A DNA stretch of 9,405 nt from Candidatus Wolframiiraptor sp. (GCA_003660635.1 QMUP01000021.1:1-9405); one strand, 5' to 3'; counted from the stretch's first letter, positions 1-7,868 are shown. Numbers and translations are program-made. Notes: a model not told the origin generated them from the letters alone.

Positions 1-1
1 A

Positions 2-1660
2 GGAGAGGTCGTGAGGATCTCCGGAAAAGAAGTCGCACTCCAATGTTATGAGGATACCAGCGGACTGAGACCTGGGGAGTCCGTAGTCAACACGGGAAAC
101 CCATTAGTCGCCGAACTCGGCCCTGGGCTTATCGGAGAGATATTTGATGGGCTTGAAAGATCTGAGATTGAATTATGGAAACTCACAGGACCATTTATCA
201 GAAAAGGCTACAAAATCGCTCCCCTAAGGAGAGATAAGAAATGGCATTTTACTCCGAAGGTTAAGGCAGGCGACCATGTAGCGGAGGGTGATATACTCGG
301 AACAGTCCAAGAAACATCCGTGGTAGAACATAGAATCCTTGTACCCGTTGGTGTTAGCGGAACCATAGAAAGGATTGAGGAAGGAGAGTTCACGATAGAT
401 GACCCCATAGCCGAGGTTAAGCTACCTGACGGCCGGGGAACTGAGATAAAGATGGCTCAGGTTTGGCCTGTTAGAACCCCGAGGCCGTATAAGGAGAGAG
501 TACCTGTGAATGAGCCGCTCTTCACGGGTCAGAGAGTCATAGACATGTTCTTCCCGATCGCGAGAGGAGGAACGGCGGCTATACCAGGCGGATTTGGAAG
601 CGGTAAGACCATAACACTCCAGCAGATCGCGAAGTGGTCTGACGCCGACATAGTGATTTACATCGGATGCGGTGAGAGAGGAAACGAAATGGCAGACGTC
701 CTCACACACTTCCCTGAATTGGAGGACCCGAGAACCGGGAAGAAACTCATCGAACGCGCGATATTCATAGCGAATGTCAGCAATCTACCAGTCGCCGCCC
801 GTGAAGCAAGCGTCTACATGGGGATAACCATAGCAGAATATTTCAGGGATCAAGGATATCACGTCGCCGTAATCGTCGATTCGACGTCGAGGTGGGCTGA
901 GGCGCTGCGAGACCTCTCCGGTAGGCTCGAGGAGATCCCGGCTGAGGAGGGTTATCCGGCGTATCTTTCTGAGAGGATAGCGGAATTCTATGAGAGAGCT
1001 GGGAGAGTCGTCACCTTAGGAAGGGATGGGAGAATAGGGTCTGTGACGATCATGGGAGCCGTATCGCCTCCAGGAGGAGATTTCAGCGAGCCCGTGACCT
1101 CGACCACGATCAGATATGTTGGAACTCTCTGGGCTTTAGATACCGAACTAGCGTATAGAAGGCATTTCCCCGCGATAAACTGGCTCAGGAGCTTTACGAA
1201 ATACATCGACTTATTAGATGAGTTCTGGAGAAAATATGATCCCGATTGGAAGAAATATAGGGAGCGGGCTCTAGCAATTCTTGAAGAAGCCTCAAGGCTT
1301 GAGGAGATCGCTAGGGTTATAGGTGAAAAAGCTCTGCCGGACGAGCAGAGGCTCATCCTATTACTATCTGAAATAATCAGGGAGGGCTTCTTAGTGCAGA
1401 ACGCGTTTCATAGAGTAGACAGGTATTGTCCACCCGAAAAACAGGTGAAAATACTGAAAGTGATAATTAGCTTCTATGAATTAGCGATTCCCCTGATTAG
1501 ATCTGGAGTTCCGGTCGACAGGCTCAGAGAACTTGAGAGTACGGCGGAATTATTGCGACTTAAGGAGAAGGAGACTGTGGAGGAAATAGAAGAAGTGTTT
1601 AAGAAATTGAAAAAGGAGGTCGAGTCATTGAAGGTCGAATATGAAGTGAAAACCGCCTAG
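2..1660 (+). CDS. atpA: A-type ATP synthase catalytic subunit A (5' end outside window)
   Basis: This is the nucleotide-binding catalytic subunit of the A1 head, which makes or hydrolyses ATP as the central stalk turns. Numbering residues from the GTG at 11, the P-loop GGFGSGKT is at 193-200, GCGERGNE with the catalytic-type glutamate at 219-226, the Walker B strand ending in D290 followed by [10 protein letters not shown], and [17 protein letters not shown] at 303-319. The A-specific insertion with RDKKWHF is near residues 74-80. The GTG at 11 is not the real start. The frame is open to the window edge, and the preceding codons read G-E-V, so G-E-V-V-R-I matches the family's early IGEI-type strand. 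About 40 N-terminal residues (the start of the beta-barrel) are therefore missing. The second P-loop residue is Gly where archaeal homologues have Pro. No intein interrupts the P-loop. It is the first gene seen of atpA-B-D-C; the promoter lies upstream. Confidence 0.97.
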   Translation, partial: GEVVRISGKEVALQCYEDTSGLRPGESVVNTGNPLVAELGPGLIGEIFDGLERSEIELWKLTGPFIRKGYKIAPLRRDKKWHFTPKVKAGDHVAEGDILGTVQETSVVEHRILVPVGVSGTIERIEEGEFTIDDPIAEVKLPDGRGTEIKMAQVWPVRTPRPYKERVPVNEPLFTGQRVIDMFFPIARGGTAAIPGGFGSGKTITLQQIAKWSDADIVIYIGCGERGNEMADVLTHFPELEDPRTGKKLIERAIFIANVSNLPVAAREASVYMGITIAEYFRDQGYHVAVIVDSTSRWAEALRDLSGRLEEIPAEEGYPAYLSERIAEFYERAGRVVTLGRDGRIGSVTIMGAVSPPGGDFSEPVTSTTIRYVGTLWALDTELAYRRHFPAINWLRSFTKYIDLLDEFWRKYDPDWKKYRERALAILEEASRLEEIARVIGEKALPDEQRLILLLSEIIREGFLVQNAFHRVDRYCPPEKQVKILKVIISFYELAIPLIRSGVPVDRLRELESTAELLRLKEKETVEEIEEVFKKLKKEVESLKVEYEVKTA

Positions 1661-1668
1661 GGAGGTGA
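1661..1668 (+). promoter_or_regulatory. Shine-Dalgarno site that sets the atpB start
   Basis: GGAGGTGA directly follows the atpA stop codon and lies 5 bases before the ATG at 1674. It is a perfect complement to the 16S rRNA tail. The GTG at 1665 lies inside this site, so it cannot be the start served by it, and ATG 1674 is preferred. Confidence 0.8.
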
Positions 1669-1673
1669 ATTGG

Positions 1674-3080
1674 ATGAAGTTCTCTGAAGAAAAAGCCGGG
1701 ATGATTTACAGGACAGTTAAGGAGATACGGGGCCCCTTGATCCTCGTTGAGGGAGTTAAAGGAGCGGGCTACAACGAGGTAGTCGAGGTAAAACTTGCGG
1801 ATGGGACTGAGATAATAGGAACTGTGCTAGATACTTATAGCGATAAGGCGATAGTGCAGGTCTTTGGACATAGGGAGGGACTCAGCCTCGACTCCGTCGT
1901 GAGATTCACAGGTGATGTATTGAGGATACCGCTCTCCGACGAGCTTATAGGCAGGGTCTTCAACGGGAGCTTTAAACCACTCGACGGCCTCCCCGAGCCC
2001 ATAGGAGAAGAGCGAAGAGAAGTATTCGTCTCGGTCATAAATCCAGCGGCTAGAGAGCCTCCAAGCGAATTCATGCAGACTGGAATCTCCGTGATAGATG
2101 GAATGAATTCGTTGGTGAGAGGACAGAAGCTACCAATTTTCTCAGAGGCAGGTCTCCCGCATAACGTGATGGCCGCCCAGATAGCGCGACAATCCACGAT
2201 CCTAGAGCGTGAAGAAGAATTCGCCGTAGTCTTCTGCGCCATGGGAATTAGACACGAAGAATACGAGTTCTTCAGGAGAGAATTCGAGAGGACCGGTGCA
2301 TTGGATAGATCAGTGATGGTGCTTAACTTGGCGGATGACCCGGTCATCGAGAGGATACTCGCCCCTAGAATAGCTTTAACCATAGCTGAATACATCGCCT
2401 TCGATCTCGAAATGCATGTATTAGCAATCCTAACAGATATGACTAGCTACTGCGAAGCCCTACGATCCATTTCAGTTGCCAGGGAAGAAGTGCCTGCGAG
2501 GAAGGGATATCCCGGATACATGTACAGTGACCTTGCGACGATCTATGAAAGAGCTGGAAAGATTAAGGGCAAAAAGGGCTCGGTGACATTAATGCCGATA
2601 CTCACCATGCCCGGCGGCGATATAACCCACCCAATCCCAGATCTAACCGGGTACATTACTGAAGGACAGTTAATCTTAAGCCGTGAACTACAGTTAAAAG
2701 GGATATATCCGCCCGTTAACCCCCTCCCCTCGCTTTCCAGACTCATGAAAGACGGCATCGGCCCTGGAAAAACGCGAGACGATCACATGGAGGTTTCAAA
2801 CCAGCTCTATATGGCGTATGCCGAGGGCGTTAGAGCTAGGGATCTTTCAAGGATCATCGGAGAACTGGGGTTAAGTGAAAGGGAAAGGAGATATCTTAAG
2901 TTCGCTGATGAATTTGAACGCAGATTTATCAACCAAGGAGCATATGAGAATCGGTCGATAGAGAAGACTCTTGAAATAGCTTGGGACCTCCTCTCAATGT
3001 TACCTGAAGATGAATTAATCAGGATCAGCGAGAAAAACATCAAGAAATATCATCCGAAATATAGAGCGACGGCGACCTAG
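1674..3080 (+). CDS. atpB: A-type ATP synthase regulatory subunit B
   Basis: This is the non-catalytic nucleotide-binding subunit that alternates with A in the A3B3 hexamer. From ATG 1674 it has 468 residues, normal for the family (about 460). It has an N-terminal beta-barrel ([12 protein letters not shown] near 18-28), and the P-loop position is occupied by SEAGLPHN (157-164) rather than a lysine-containing Walker A, as expected for B. Other family blocks are [71 protein letters not shown] and [16 protein letters not shown], ending in KKYHPKYR. One small deviation is [10 protein letters not shown], where homologues often have two acidic residues before ITHP. It starts 13 bases after atpA with a strong ribosome binding site. 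An alternative start is the ATG at 1701, which lacks an equally good site. Confidence 0.97.
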   Translation: MKFSEEKAGMIYRTVKEIRGPLILVEGVKGAGYNEVVEVKLADGTEIIGTVLDTYSDKAIVQVFGHREGLSLDSVVRFTGDVLRIPLSDELIGRVFNGSFKPLDGLPEPIGEERREVFVSVINPAAREPPSEFMQTGISVIDGMNSLVRGQKLPIFSEAGLPHNVMAAQIARQSTILEREEEFAVVFCAMGIRHEEYEFFRREFERTGALDRSVMVLNLADDPVIERILAPRIALTIAEYIAFDLEMHVLAILTDMTSYCEALRSISVAREEVPARKGYPGYMYSDLATIYERAGKIKGKKGSVTLMPILTMPGGDITHPIPDLTGYITEGQLILSRELQLKGIYPPVNPLPSLSRLMKDGIGPGKTRDDHMEVSNQLYMAYAEGVRARDLSRIIGELGLSERERRYLKFADEFERRFINQGAYENRSIEKTLEIAWDLLSMLPEDELIRISEKNIKKYHPKYRATAT

Positions 3081-3081
3081 G

Positions 3082-3702
3082 ATGTCCACGACTATTCGTC
3101 ATACCAAAGGCTTTTTACTCGACTTCAAAAGGAGACTCGAATTCATCAAGAGCGCACATAACCTCCTAGAGATGAAGAGAGACCAGCTCATGAGAGAGCT
3201 CAAGGAAGACCTCGAAAAGCTGAAGGAGATGAGGAAAAAAGTTGTGGAGGAAATTGGGGAGATAAATAATGAATTCGCGTTTTTGCACGTAGCTTATGGA
3301 AGTCAGGAAATCGAAACAGTTCCAGCATTTCTAGAAGAAAAGGCGCAGGTCACGATTATTCCGAAGAGCATCCTCGGCGTAACCGTCCCATTAATTAAGG
3401 AGATAAACATCCCGAGCGTGAAGGGGAAATGCCCATTTTATATCGCGTCACTAGCCGAGAAAGCCGCAACCGCTCTCCTTAATCTCATAAGACTCTCAGA
3501 ACTCGAAGCAGAGATAGAATTCATACTAGAAGACTTAAGAAACACGAATATCAGGGTAAATGCGCTGGAAAAAGTAGTAATTCCCCGATATCAATTACTA
3601 ATAAAATACATACAAGATGTATTGGATCATGAAATGCTCGAAGAATTCATGAGGACAAAAATGGTAAAAAATGTACTGAGTAAGAGGAGGGGTGGGGCTT
3701 GA
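3082..3702 (+). CDS. atpD: A-type ATP synthase central-stalk subunit D
   Basis: Subunit D is the rotor shaft (functional counterpart of F-type gamma), a long antiparallel coiled coil inserted in the A3B3 head. The 206-residue length fits the family. The N-terminal helix is recognisable from LDFKRRLEFIKSAHNLLEMKRDQL (residues 13-36), the middle is a shorter globular part, and the C-terminal helix begins with the family signature VNALEKVVIPR (159-169) and runs to a basic tail. The ATG lies one base after the atpB stop codon and has no clear Shine-Dalgarno sequence, so translation is probably coupled to atpB. The sequence from the first Met aligns with the family start, so the start is considered secure. 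Its stop overlaps the atpC start. Confidence 0.94.
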   Translation: MSTTIRHTKGFLLDFKRRLEFIKSAHNLLEMKRDQLMRELKEDLEKLKEMRKKVVEEIGEINNEFAFLHVAYGSQEIETVPAFLEEKAQVTIIPKSILGVTVPLIKEINIPSVKGKCPFYIASLAEKAATALLNLIRLSELEAEIEFILEDLRNTNIRVNALEKVVIPRYQLLIKYIQDVLDHEMLEEFMRTKMVKNVLSKRRGGA

Positions 3703-4697
3703 ATTTAACCTACTTAATCTGTAGGTGTCACGGATTCGAGACGAGGCTCTTGCCGGCAAATTTCATACGAGAATTAGCGATGGTTAATCACTTAAGGGAT
3801 CTCCTTGAGAGACTTTCACAGACCAGTTACGGTCCGAGACTTAAGGATGTGAGAAGTGTCTGGGATATTGAACGAGTATTTGCCGAAGAATTGATGGATA
3901 GATTTTATAGATTATTGAGAATAACCCCCGAGGGGGCAATCTATGATTTTCTGAAGACCTATTTCAGAAAATATGAGATTCAGAATCTCATATGGATTAT
4001 CAGGATGAAGAGGAGGAAAGCCCCAGAAGATGAGATCAGGAGACTATTGCTTCCGACGGAGAAGATAGGCGAAGTTAAGTTCGAGCCCTTAATTAAAGCA
4101 GAAAACTTGGGAGAACTCCTAACTTTACTTGGTCGCAAGGAGTATCGTGAAGTAGTGAAATATGGGGAAGAAAACCTCTTGTTAATTGAAAGTATTCTCA
4201 AGAAGACCTATTATCGGCAATTGATCAAGTGTTTATCGAAGATCCCGACAGCCGACAGATCGGATATAAGAGACATCATAACCCTCGAAATCGATCTCTC
4301 AAATCTCAAGTTATGCATCCTCGCCCTATCTTATAACTACGATGAGCACACTGTGAGGAGCCTCCTAATCAGGAACCCTAGAGGAATCCCGCTATGGAAA
4401 TTCGTAGCCACACTGAGAAAAAGGAGCCCGCAGAAATTCATAGAACATTTCCCGAAGCATAGAGGATTCTTGGAGGCGGTCCTTTCTGGAGAGGAATGGA
4501 GGGCTGATGTGGAATATTTGAGAACCGTGAGAAGGAGGTTGCAACTCAAGAAAATAGAGAAGTACATAAGCTTCCTTTACGTAGTGAAATACGTCATTGA
4601 CCTCGAAACAGAATATAGGAACCTCCGATCCATCGCCCTATCAATACATCATAACCTACCCCTCGACGCTAGAAGGAGGCTGCTGATCCTACCATAG
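3699..4697 (+). CDS. atpC: A-type ATP synthase subunit C (rotor adaptor, V-ATPase d-like)
   Basis: Subunit C is the funnel-shaped adaptor that seats the D/F stalk on the c-ring. The 332-residue protein is divergent but shows the family layout: an N-terminal segment YLICRCHGFETRLLPANFIRELA, then DLLERLSQTSYGP, a helix-rich RFYRLLRITPEGAIYDFLKTYFRKYEIQNLIWIIRMK (family pattern Y(D/E)xxNL-xxxIR), and a repeat of this fold near the C-terminus (YVVKYVIDLETEYRNLRSIAL). The start is TTG in a TTGA overlap with the atpD stop, with AGGAGGGGTG (3685-3694) just upstream. A later ATG at 3781 would cut off the conserved N-terminus. In many euryarchaeal operons C precedes A; here it comes last. Its stop is immediately followed by the convergent stop of the small membrane gene. 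Confidence 0.85.
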   Translation: MNLTYLICRCHGFETRLLPANFIRELAMVNHLRDLLERLSQTSYGPRLKDVRSVWDIERVFAEELMDRFYRLLRITPEGAIYDFLKTYFRKYEIQNLIWIIRMKRRKAPEDEIRRLLLPTEKIGEVKFEPLIKAENLGELLTLLGRKEYREVVKYGEENLLLIESILKKTYYRQLIKCLSKIPTADRSDIRDIITLEIDLSNLKLCILALSYNYDEHTVRSLLIRNPRGIPLWKFVATLRKRSPQKFIEHFPKHRGFLEAVLSGEEWRADVEYLRTVRRRLQLKKIEKYISFLYVVKYVIDLETEYRNLRSIALSIHHNLPLDARRRLLILP

Positions 4698-4886
4698 TCA
4701 CGTGAACTCCATAAACTTCACAAAAATCAACGCTAGAACCACTGGGAGGATTGTGCCGAGAAAAATCGCGAGTGGAATGCCCTTGTGTATGCTTGGTTCA
4801 TGTAAGAAATATAGTATCCCTAAGGCTTGAAGGATTATGAGCACAGTCAGGTAGAGGAAGAGCGTCTTGAGATAACGCTTCCTCAC
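4698..4886 (-). CDS. Small two-helix membrane protein in the ATPase cluster
   Basis: I do not recognise this family. The 62-residue product begins MRKRYLK, has a hydrophobic helix at about residues 8-28, a short polar loop HEPSIHKG, a second helix at about 37-58, and ends FMEFT. The basic N-terminus predicts both ends in the cytoplasm. It lacks a mid-helix carboxylate, so it is not a second c subunit. It lies 55 bases downstream of atpK on the same strand, and its stop codon directly touches the atpC stop, so it is enclosed by ATPase genes. By position and size it could be an assembly or accessory factor, comparable in shape only to bacterial AtpZ or the eukaryotic V-ATPase e subunit; no homology is claimed. 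The start is GTG (no in-frame ATG upstream before a stop); there is no Shine-Dalgarno, but a TATA-like element lies about 27 bases upstream, suggesting a leaderless mRNA. Confidence 0.65.
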   Translation of the reverse strand: MRKRYLKTLFLYLTVLIILQALGILYFLHEPSIHKGIPLAIFLGTILPVVLALIFVKFMEFT

Positions 4887-4907
4887 AATTAAACTGCGAC
4901 GAAGAAG

Positions 4908-4918
4908 TAAATAATATT
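4908..4918 (-). promoter_or_regulatory. TATA-like element ahead of the 62-residue membrane protein
   Basis: On the minus strand the A/T-only stretch AATATTATTTA is centred about 27 bases before the GTG at 4886, the spacing expected between an archaeal TATA box and the start of a leaderless transcript. A/T-rich sequence is common between genes here, so this is tentative. Confidence 0.35.
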
Positions 4919-4941
4919 ATCGATTATGGATTGTGTGGAAG

Positions 4942-5268
4942 TCAGCTTATCCAGATCAAGAACGCGACGAGGAGACCGTAGATGGCGATTCCCTCAGCCA
5001 AGCCTACGAAGATTATCGTTCGCCCGAGTATCTCCGGCTTCTCTGTGGCACTCGCTATTGCGGCGATAGAGATCTTAGCGACTGCATATGCGGCACCTAT
5101 TGCACAGATCGTGACCGACAAAGACATGGCTATGAACTTTACTGATTCCACTTCTGCAAGCGGCATCGTTATATTTTGCTCGATCGCTGCCGTTGGAGAC
5201 AGGCTACTCAAGAGAATTAACGAAATTATTGATAGGATCGGAAAAATCGTTCTTAAACTCGTTTTCAT
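4942..5268 (-). CDS. atpK: A-type ATP synthase c subunit (proteolipid, subunit K)
   Basis: This is the c-ring subunit that carries ions across the membrane and turns the rotor. From the ATG at 5268 it has 108 residues. A basic, hydrophobic leader (MKTSLRT, then a helix to about residue 22, then SPTAA) is followed by a short polar stretch and the usual two-helix hairpin at about 43-66 and 83-107, joined by the polar loop ATEKPEILGR (74-83). The ion-binding glutamate is E92 in VGLAEGIAIYG. It has one hairpin and one carboxylate. The residue after E92 is Gly rather than the Thr/Ser often seen in sodium-binding rings, suggesting proton coupling. GGAGG lies 8 bases before ATG 5268. An alternative ATG at 5283 adds MEEAT, which would put acidic residues before the leader. 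It sits 51 bases downstream of atpI. Confidence 0.93.
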   Translation of the reverse strand: MKTSLRTIFPILSIISLILLSSLSPTAAIEQNITMPLAEVESVKFIAMSLSVTICAIGAAYAVAKISIAAIASATEKPEILGRTIIFVGLAEGIAIYGLLVAFLIWIS

Positions 5269-5274
5269 GGTCGC

Positions 5275-5282
5275 TTCCTCCA
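5275..5282 (-). promoter_or_regulatory. Shine-Dalgarno site favouring the inner atpK start
   Basis: The minus strand reads ATGGAGGAAGCGACC directly before ATG 5268, giving a GGAGG match with 8-base spacing. The outer ATG at 5283 also has a modest site (GAGGT, 6 bases upstream), so the choice rests partly on the leader peptide starting better at MKTSLR. Confidence 0.5.
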
Positions 5283-5302
5283 TACTTTAACCTCTAACTC
5301 GA

Positions 5303-5310
5303 TTAATTAA
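5303..5310 (-). promoter_or_regulatory. Possible separate promoter element for atpK
   Basis: TTAATTAA lies in the short gap after atpI, about 38 bases before the preferred atpK start and 23 before the outer ATG. An extra promoter would help produce c subunit in excess over subunit a, but a chance A/T-rich stretch is equally possible. Confidence 0.25.
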
Positions 5311-5319
5311 CCTTATTTT

Positions 5320-7827
5320 TCAGATCTTCCAAGGCCTATATGGGGATCCGGTTCCACGATAGAATTTCGTGAAGAACTCGTAGTAGAGGAGCCTTAGGGC
5401 CTGGATCATGCAGACCATGAGTTCTATCGTTAATGCGAATAAGTTGAGGAATATCAGCCCCATGCCTATACCCATTATCGGGTTTGCTTCCATAAGCCTA
5501 TAAACAACCATCGCCAGCGCCGCGTGGACTATCGCGAATCCCGCTATCCTCGCATAAGAGAAGGTGTTGGCTAAGAATGCTGTAACGGTTTCGAGGACGT
5601 TGCCAATTCCCATGGATAGCGACTCCTTGGCGAAGACCGGCTTTAATATCATCATAATAATTCCGGCGATCATCAGGAAGAAGGGCCACTGCGTAAGGGC
5701 GCCCATCCCCAATTCTGGAAACTCTATTAATCCCGGAATCACCGTTATTCCAACGAAGTAAAACGCCGTTAGGATGAATCCTATAAATGAGATCACCCCG
5801 GCTAATCCGTGTTGACCGAGGATAGCCTCAATAATGTCGCCGTGTCTTAGTTCGTTTCGGATCGCCAACGCCATCGCGAGCAGTATCTGGGCTACGCCGA
5901 AAAATATCGCGATCTTTATGAGCCAAAGCGTCACATTTGGATCCTCTATCCAACCGGCGTGGAGCCCGGGGATGAACGGAGTTGTCTCAATTAAGAAGAA
6001 TTCTCCTATGAGGAGGCCGAAGAAAGCCGAGGATACCCCTAAACCTATCATCAAGGTCCCGAGTTTCTGCGAGTTTATGCCCAAGAACCTCTTCTTAAAG
6101 ACGCGAGAGAAGAATAATCCCATCGCGATTATGGCGATCCCGTGACCGAGATCCGGGAACATTAAGCCGAACATCAGGGTCCATAGGATCCCGGAGATCA
6201 CCGTTGGATCTATCTCCTTATGTCCAGGCCAGCCGTATTGCGCGATCAAGCTCTCAAATACCTTGAATGGTTTGGGGTTTCTGAGAGCCGTTGGGACTTC
6301 TTCGCCTGGTTCGGGGTCCATTATCTCGAGGAACAGCGCTCCACCAATCCTTCTCCTCAGTCTCTCGAGTTCAAGTTTTAATTCCTCAACCTGATCTGCT
6401 AAAACCCATCCCTGAATGACGCGCATAGTCTCGCTCTTCAGAGTCCCCATCAAGGCCTCCCCGATTTTTAGGTGAACCTCTAGATAGGAGAGAATCGCGC
6501 CGGCTTTAGATGCAAACTCCCTCTTAAGGTTCTCCAGCTTTGCTTCAACCCTCTCCCTTTCAATCCGGATCTCCTCTAATTTCATGGCTATATATTTGAG
6601 CGCCTCATCGACTTTCCGCGGCAGCTTAGATAATCCCTCTACTTCTTTGAATCCAAGCGACGCCAGTTGGATCTTAATCTCTCTTGACTGATCTTTAAAG
6701 CAAATGATGTATAGAAATGTTGATTCACCCTCTAGATCGAATCTCTGCACGGCGACCGACTTTCCGGAGATAAACTGCGTAAAGCGTTTGAGGGCGTCTT
6801 TGCCGTCTAGGATCCCGGTAAATGCGGATATAGTCTCGAAGTCTCCGGTTTCGGGTAACTCGTCGGTCACCTCTTTGAGTTTTTTTAGGATCGAGTTTAA
6901 TTTTTCGAGTTTCTTTTGCTCCCATTCAAGTTCGTGAATCCGTCTCCTTATGGAGTTGTATTCCCTGTGAAATCGGTTGATCAAGTTCCTTACCGTTTTT
7001 TCGTCTAATTCCATTTTTTCCATCGGTTTTGCGATGTGGGGGGATAATGTCCTTTGAAGCCTCACCACATCTTCATAGAGTTTTCTCAGCCTTTCTAACT
7101 CTACCCCTTCTTCCGTAACAAACCCTGTTAGCCGCTTTTTCATATCTTCAAGCGCTTTTTTCACGGAATCTATCTCATCGGTGACCCTCGATAATTCTTC
7201 ATCAAGTATCAGGAGGGCCTCATGGCAATCCTTTGGGAGGTTTTCAGGAAGTTTTACGTTCTCGAATTCGAGCTGGACTAATACTTTTTCTAGGTCATCT
7301 TGAAGATCTAATAAGCCGATTAAGTGCACTAGGACCTGATCCGTAGAAAATTCAGCGTATTTCATGGCAAAGGGTTTGTTGGCTAGAAATCTTTCTAGGT
7401 CTTGAAGCCTTTTTCTAGGCAATATTCCGATGATTGAGAATATTTCACCGAAGTTGCCTAATTCTGGTAACTGTTTCTCACCCATACGCAGGAGCGCCTC
7501 GACGACAGCCTTTCTCTTTTTGAGTATGGATTGTTTGATGAGGAAGTCGTCTAACCTGTTCTTAAGCCTCGTATATTCCTCATAGAGTTTTCTTTCTTCT
7601 CCCTCCTCGAATAAACTTCCAGTCAACATCCTGCAGAGTTCAATGAATTTGTGATAGATCTTCTCTAATTCCCTTAATTTCTCCACTTCCATCTCCCTAA
7701 ACTTCGAGGCATCCTCGTCGGTCAACTTTCTTAGCTGAACTACTCCAAGCTCCCCTAGCCTTCTAAGGACTTGTGTCTCCCGATCCCTTAAAGTGACGAT
7801 CAGCAGCTTCTTAGCGGGAATTATCAA
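5320..7827 (-). CDS. atpI: A-type ATP synthase subunit a (subunit I), with enlarged arm
   Basis: This is the membrane stator that provides the proton half-channels, with a cytoplasmic arm that binds the peripheral stalks. The N-terminus (MIIPAKKLLIVTL, then GELGVVQL) is typical of the family. Residues 1 to about 520 form the cytoplasmic arm, with long coiled-coil stretches, and end in the conserved lobe GWVLADQVEELK (473-484). About 530-820 form the membrane domain, beginning YGWPGHKEIDPT. Channel residues are visible: R760 in NTFSYARI, H768 in VHAALA, E802, and R812 in IQALRLLYYEFF. The usual His two residues after R812 is Leu. At 835 residues it is longer than most archaeal homologues (about 650-700). 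The excess matches an apparent duplication of residues 118-230 and 322-435. The start is TTG; an in-frame stop lies five codons upstream, and GAAGAGG precedes it. It leads the minus-strand unit atpI-atpK-small protein. Confidence 0.96.
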   Translation of the reverse strand: MIIPAKKLLIVTLRDRETQVLRRLGELGVVQLRKLTDEDASKFREMEVEKLRELEKIYHKFIELCRMLTGSLFEEGEERKLYEEYTRLKNRLDDFLIKQSILKKRKAVVEALLRMGEKQLPELGNFGEIFSIIGILPRKRLQDLERFLANKPFAMKYAEFSTDQVLVHLIGLLDLQDDLEKVLVQLEFENVKLPENLPKDCHEALLILDEELSRVTDEIDSVKKALEDMKKRLTGFVTEEGVELERLRKLYEDVVRLQRTLSPHIAKPMEKMELDEKTVRNLINRFHREYNSIRRRIHELEWEQKKLEKLNSILKKLKEVTDELPETGDFETISAFTGILDGKDALKRFTQFISGKSVAVQRFDLEGESTFLYIICFKDQSREIKIQLASLGFKEVEGLSKLPRKVDEALKYIAMKLEEIRIERERVEAKLENLKREFASKAGAILSYLEVHLKIGEALMGTLKSETMRVIQGWVLADQVEELKLELERLRRRIGGALFLEIMDPEPGEEVPTALRNPKPFKVFESLIAQYGWPGHKEIDPTVISGILWTLMFGLMFPDLGHGIAIIAMGLFFSRVFKKRFLGINSQKLGTLMIGLGVSSAFFGLLIGEFFLIETTPFIPGLHAGWIEDPNVTLWLIKIAIFFGVAQILLAMALAIRNELRHGDIIEAILGQHGLAGVISFIGFILTAFYFVGITVIPGLIEFPELGMGALTQWPFFLMIAGIIMMILKPVFAKESLSMGIGNVLETVTAFLANTFSYARIAGFAIVHAALAMVVYRLMEANPIMGIGMGLIFLNLFALTIELMVCMIQALRLLYYEFFTKFYRGTGSPYRPWKI
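6523..6864 (-). repeat. Second copy of duplicated lobe in AtpI (residues about 322-435)
   Basis: Protein-level repeat. It starts ELPETGDFETISAFTGIL and shares with the upstream copy the ordered pattern LPE-G-F, I, GIL, L-RF, K--A, QL--F--V, L-----K--EAL and L--I--E---V-A-LE--K, at a constant offset of 204-205 residues. It is followed by a coiled coil (about 408-445) and the canonical GWV lobe. Confidence 0.7.
7138..7476 (-). repeat. First copy of duplicated lobe in AtpI (residues about 118-230)
   Basis: Protein-level repeat. It starts QLPELGNFGEIFSIIGIL and carries KPFAMK, QLEFENVKLPEN, KDCHEALLILDEEL and a trailing coiled coil, matching residues 322-435 in order and spacing. The nucleotide copies are diverged, so the duplication is old and not a recent tandem repeat or assembly artefact. 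Confidence 0.7.
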
Positions 7828-7855
7828 GTCCTCTTCCCATCAAGAAAATATTTTG

Positions 7856-7866
7856 TTTAATTTAAG
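7856..7866 (-). promoter_or_regulatory. TATA-like promoter element of the atpI unit
   Basis: The minus strand reads GCTTAAATTAAAC, with the A/T core centred about 34 bases before the TTG start of atpI. That predicts a short leader of roughly 8 bases or more containing the GAAGAGG ribosome binding site. The element sits right behind the end of the second sRNA candidate, so read-through from the sRNA is also possible. Confidence 0.45.
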
Positions 7867-7868
7867 CC

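Noticed and set aside
587..610. Possible intein in the subunit A P-loop, a known insertion site in several archaea
   Set aside because: The P-loop and flanking sequence are continuous with no insertion.
1665..1673. GTG at 1665 as the atpB start
   Set aside because: It lies within the GGAGGTGA ribosome binding site that serves ATG 1674.
1835..2395. A 186-codon minus-strand open frame inside atpB
   Set aside because: It lies fully opposite a conserved ATPase gene, has serine-rich shadow composition and no recognisable domain.
4698..4886. The small membrane protein as a second c subunit
   Set aside because: Neither helix carries a mid-membrane Glu or Asp and there is no Gly-rich helix or EKPE-type loop.
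4982..5290. A 102-codon plus-strand open frame over atpK
   Set aside because: It is the antisense shadow of a well-supported c-subunit gene; its translation shows no family features of its own.
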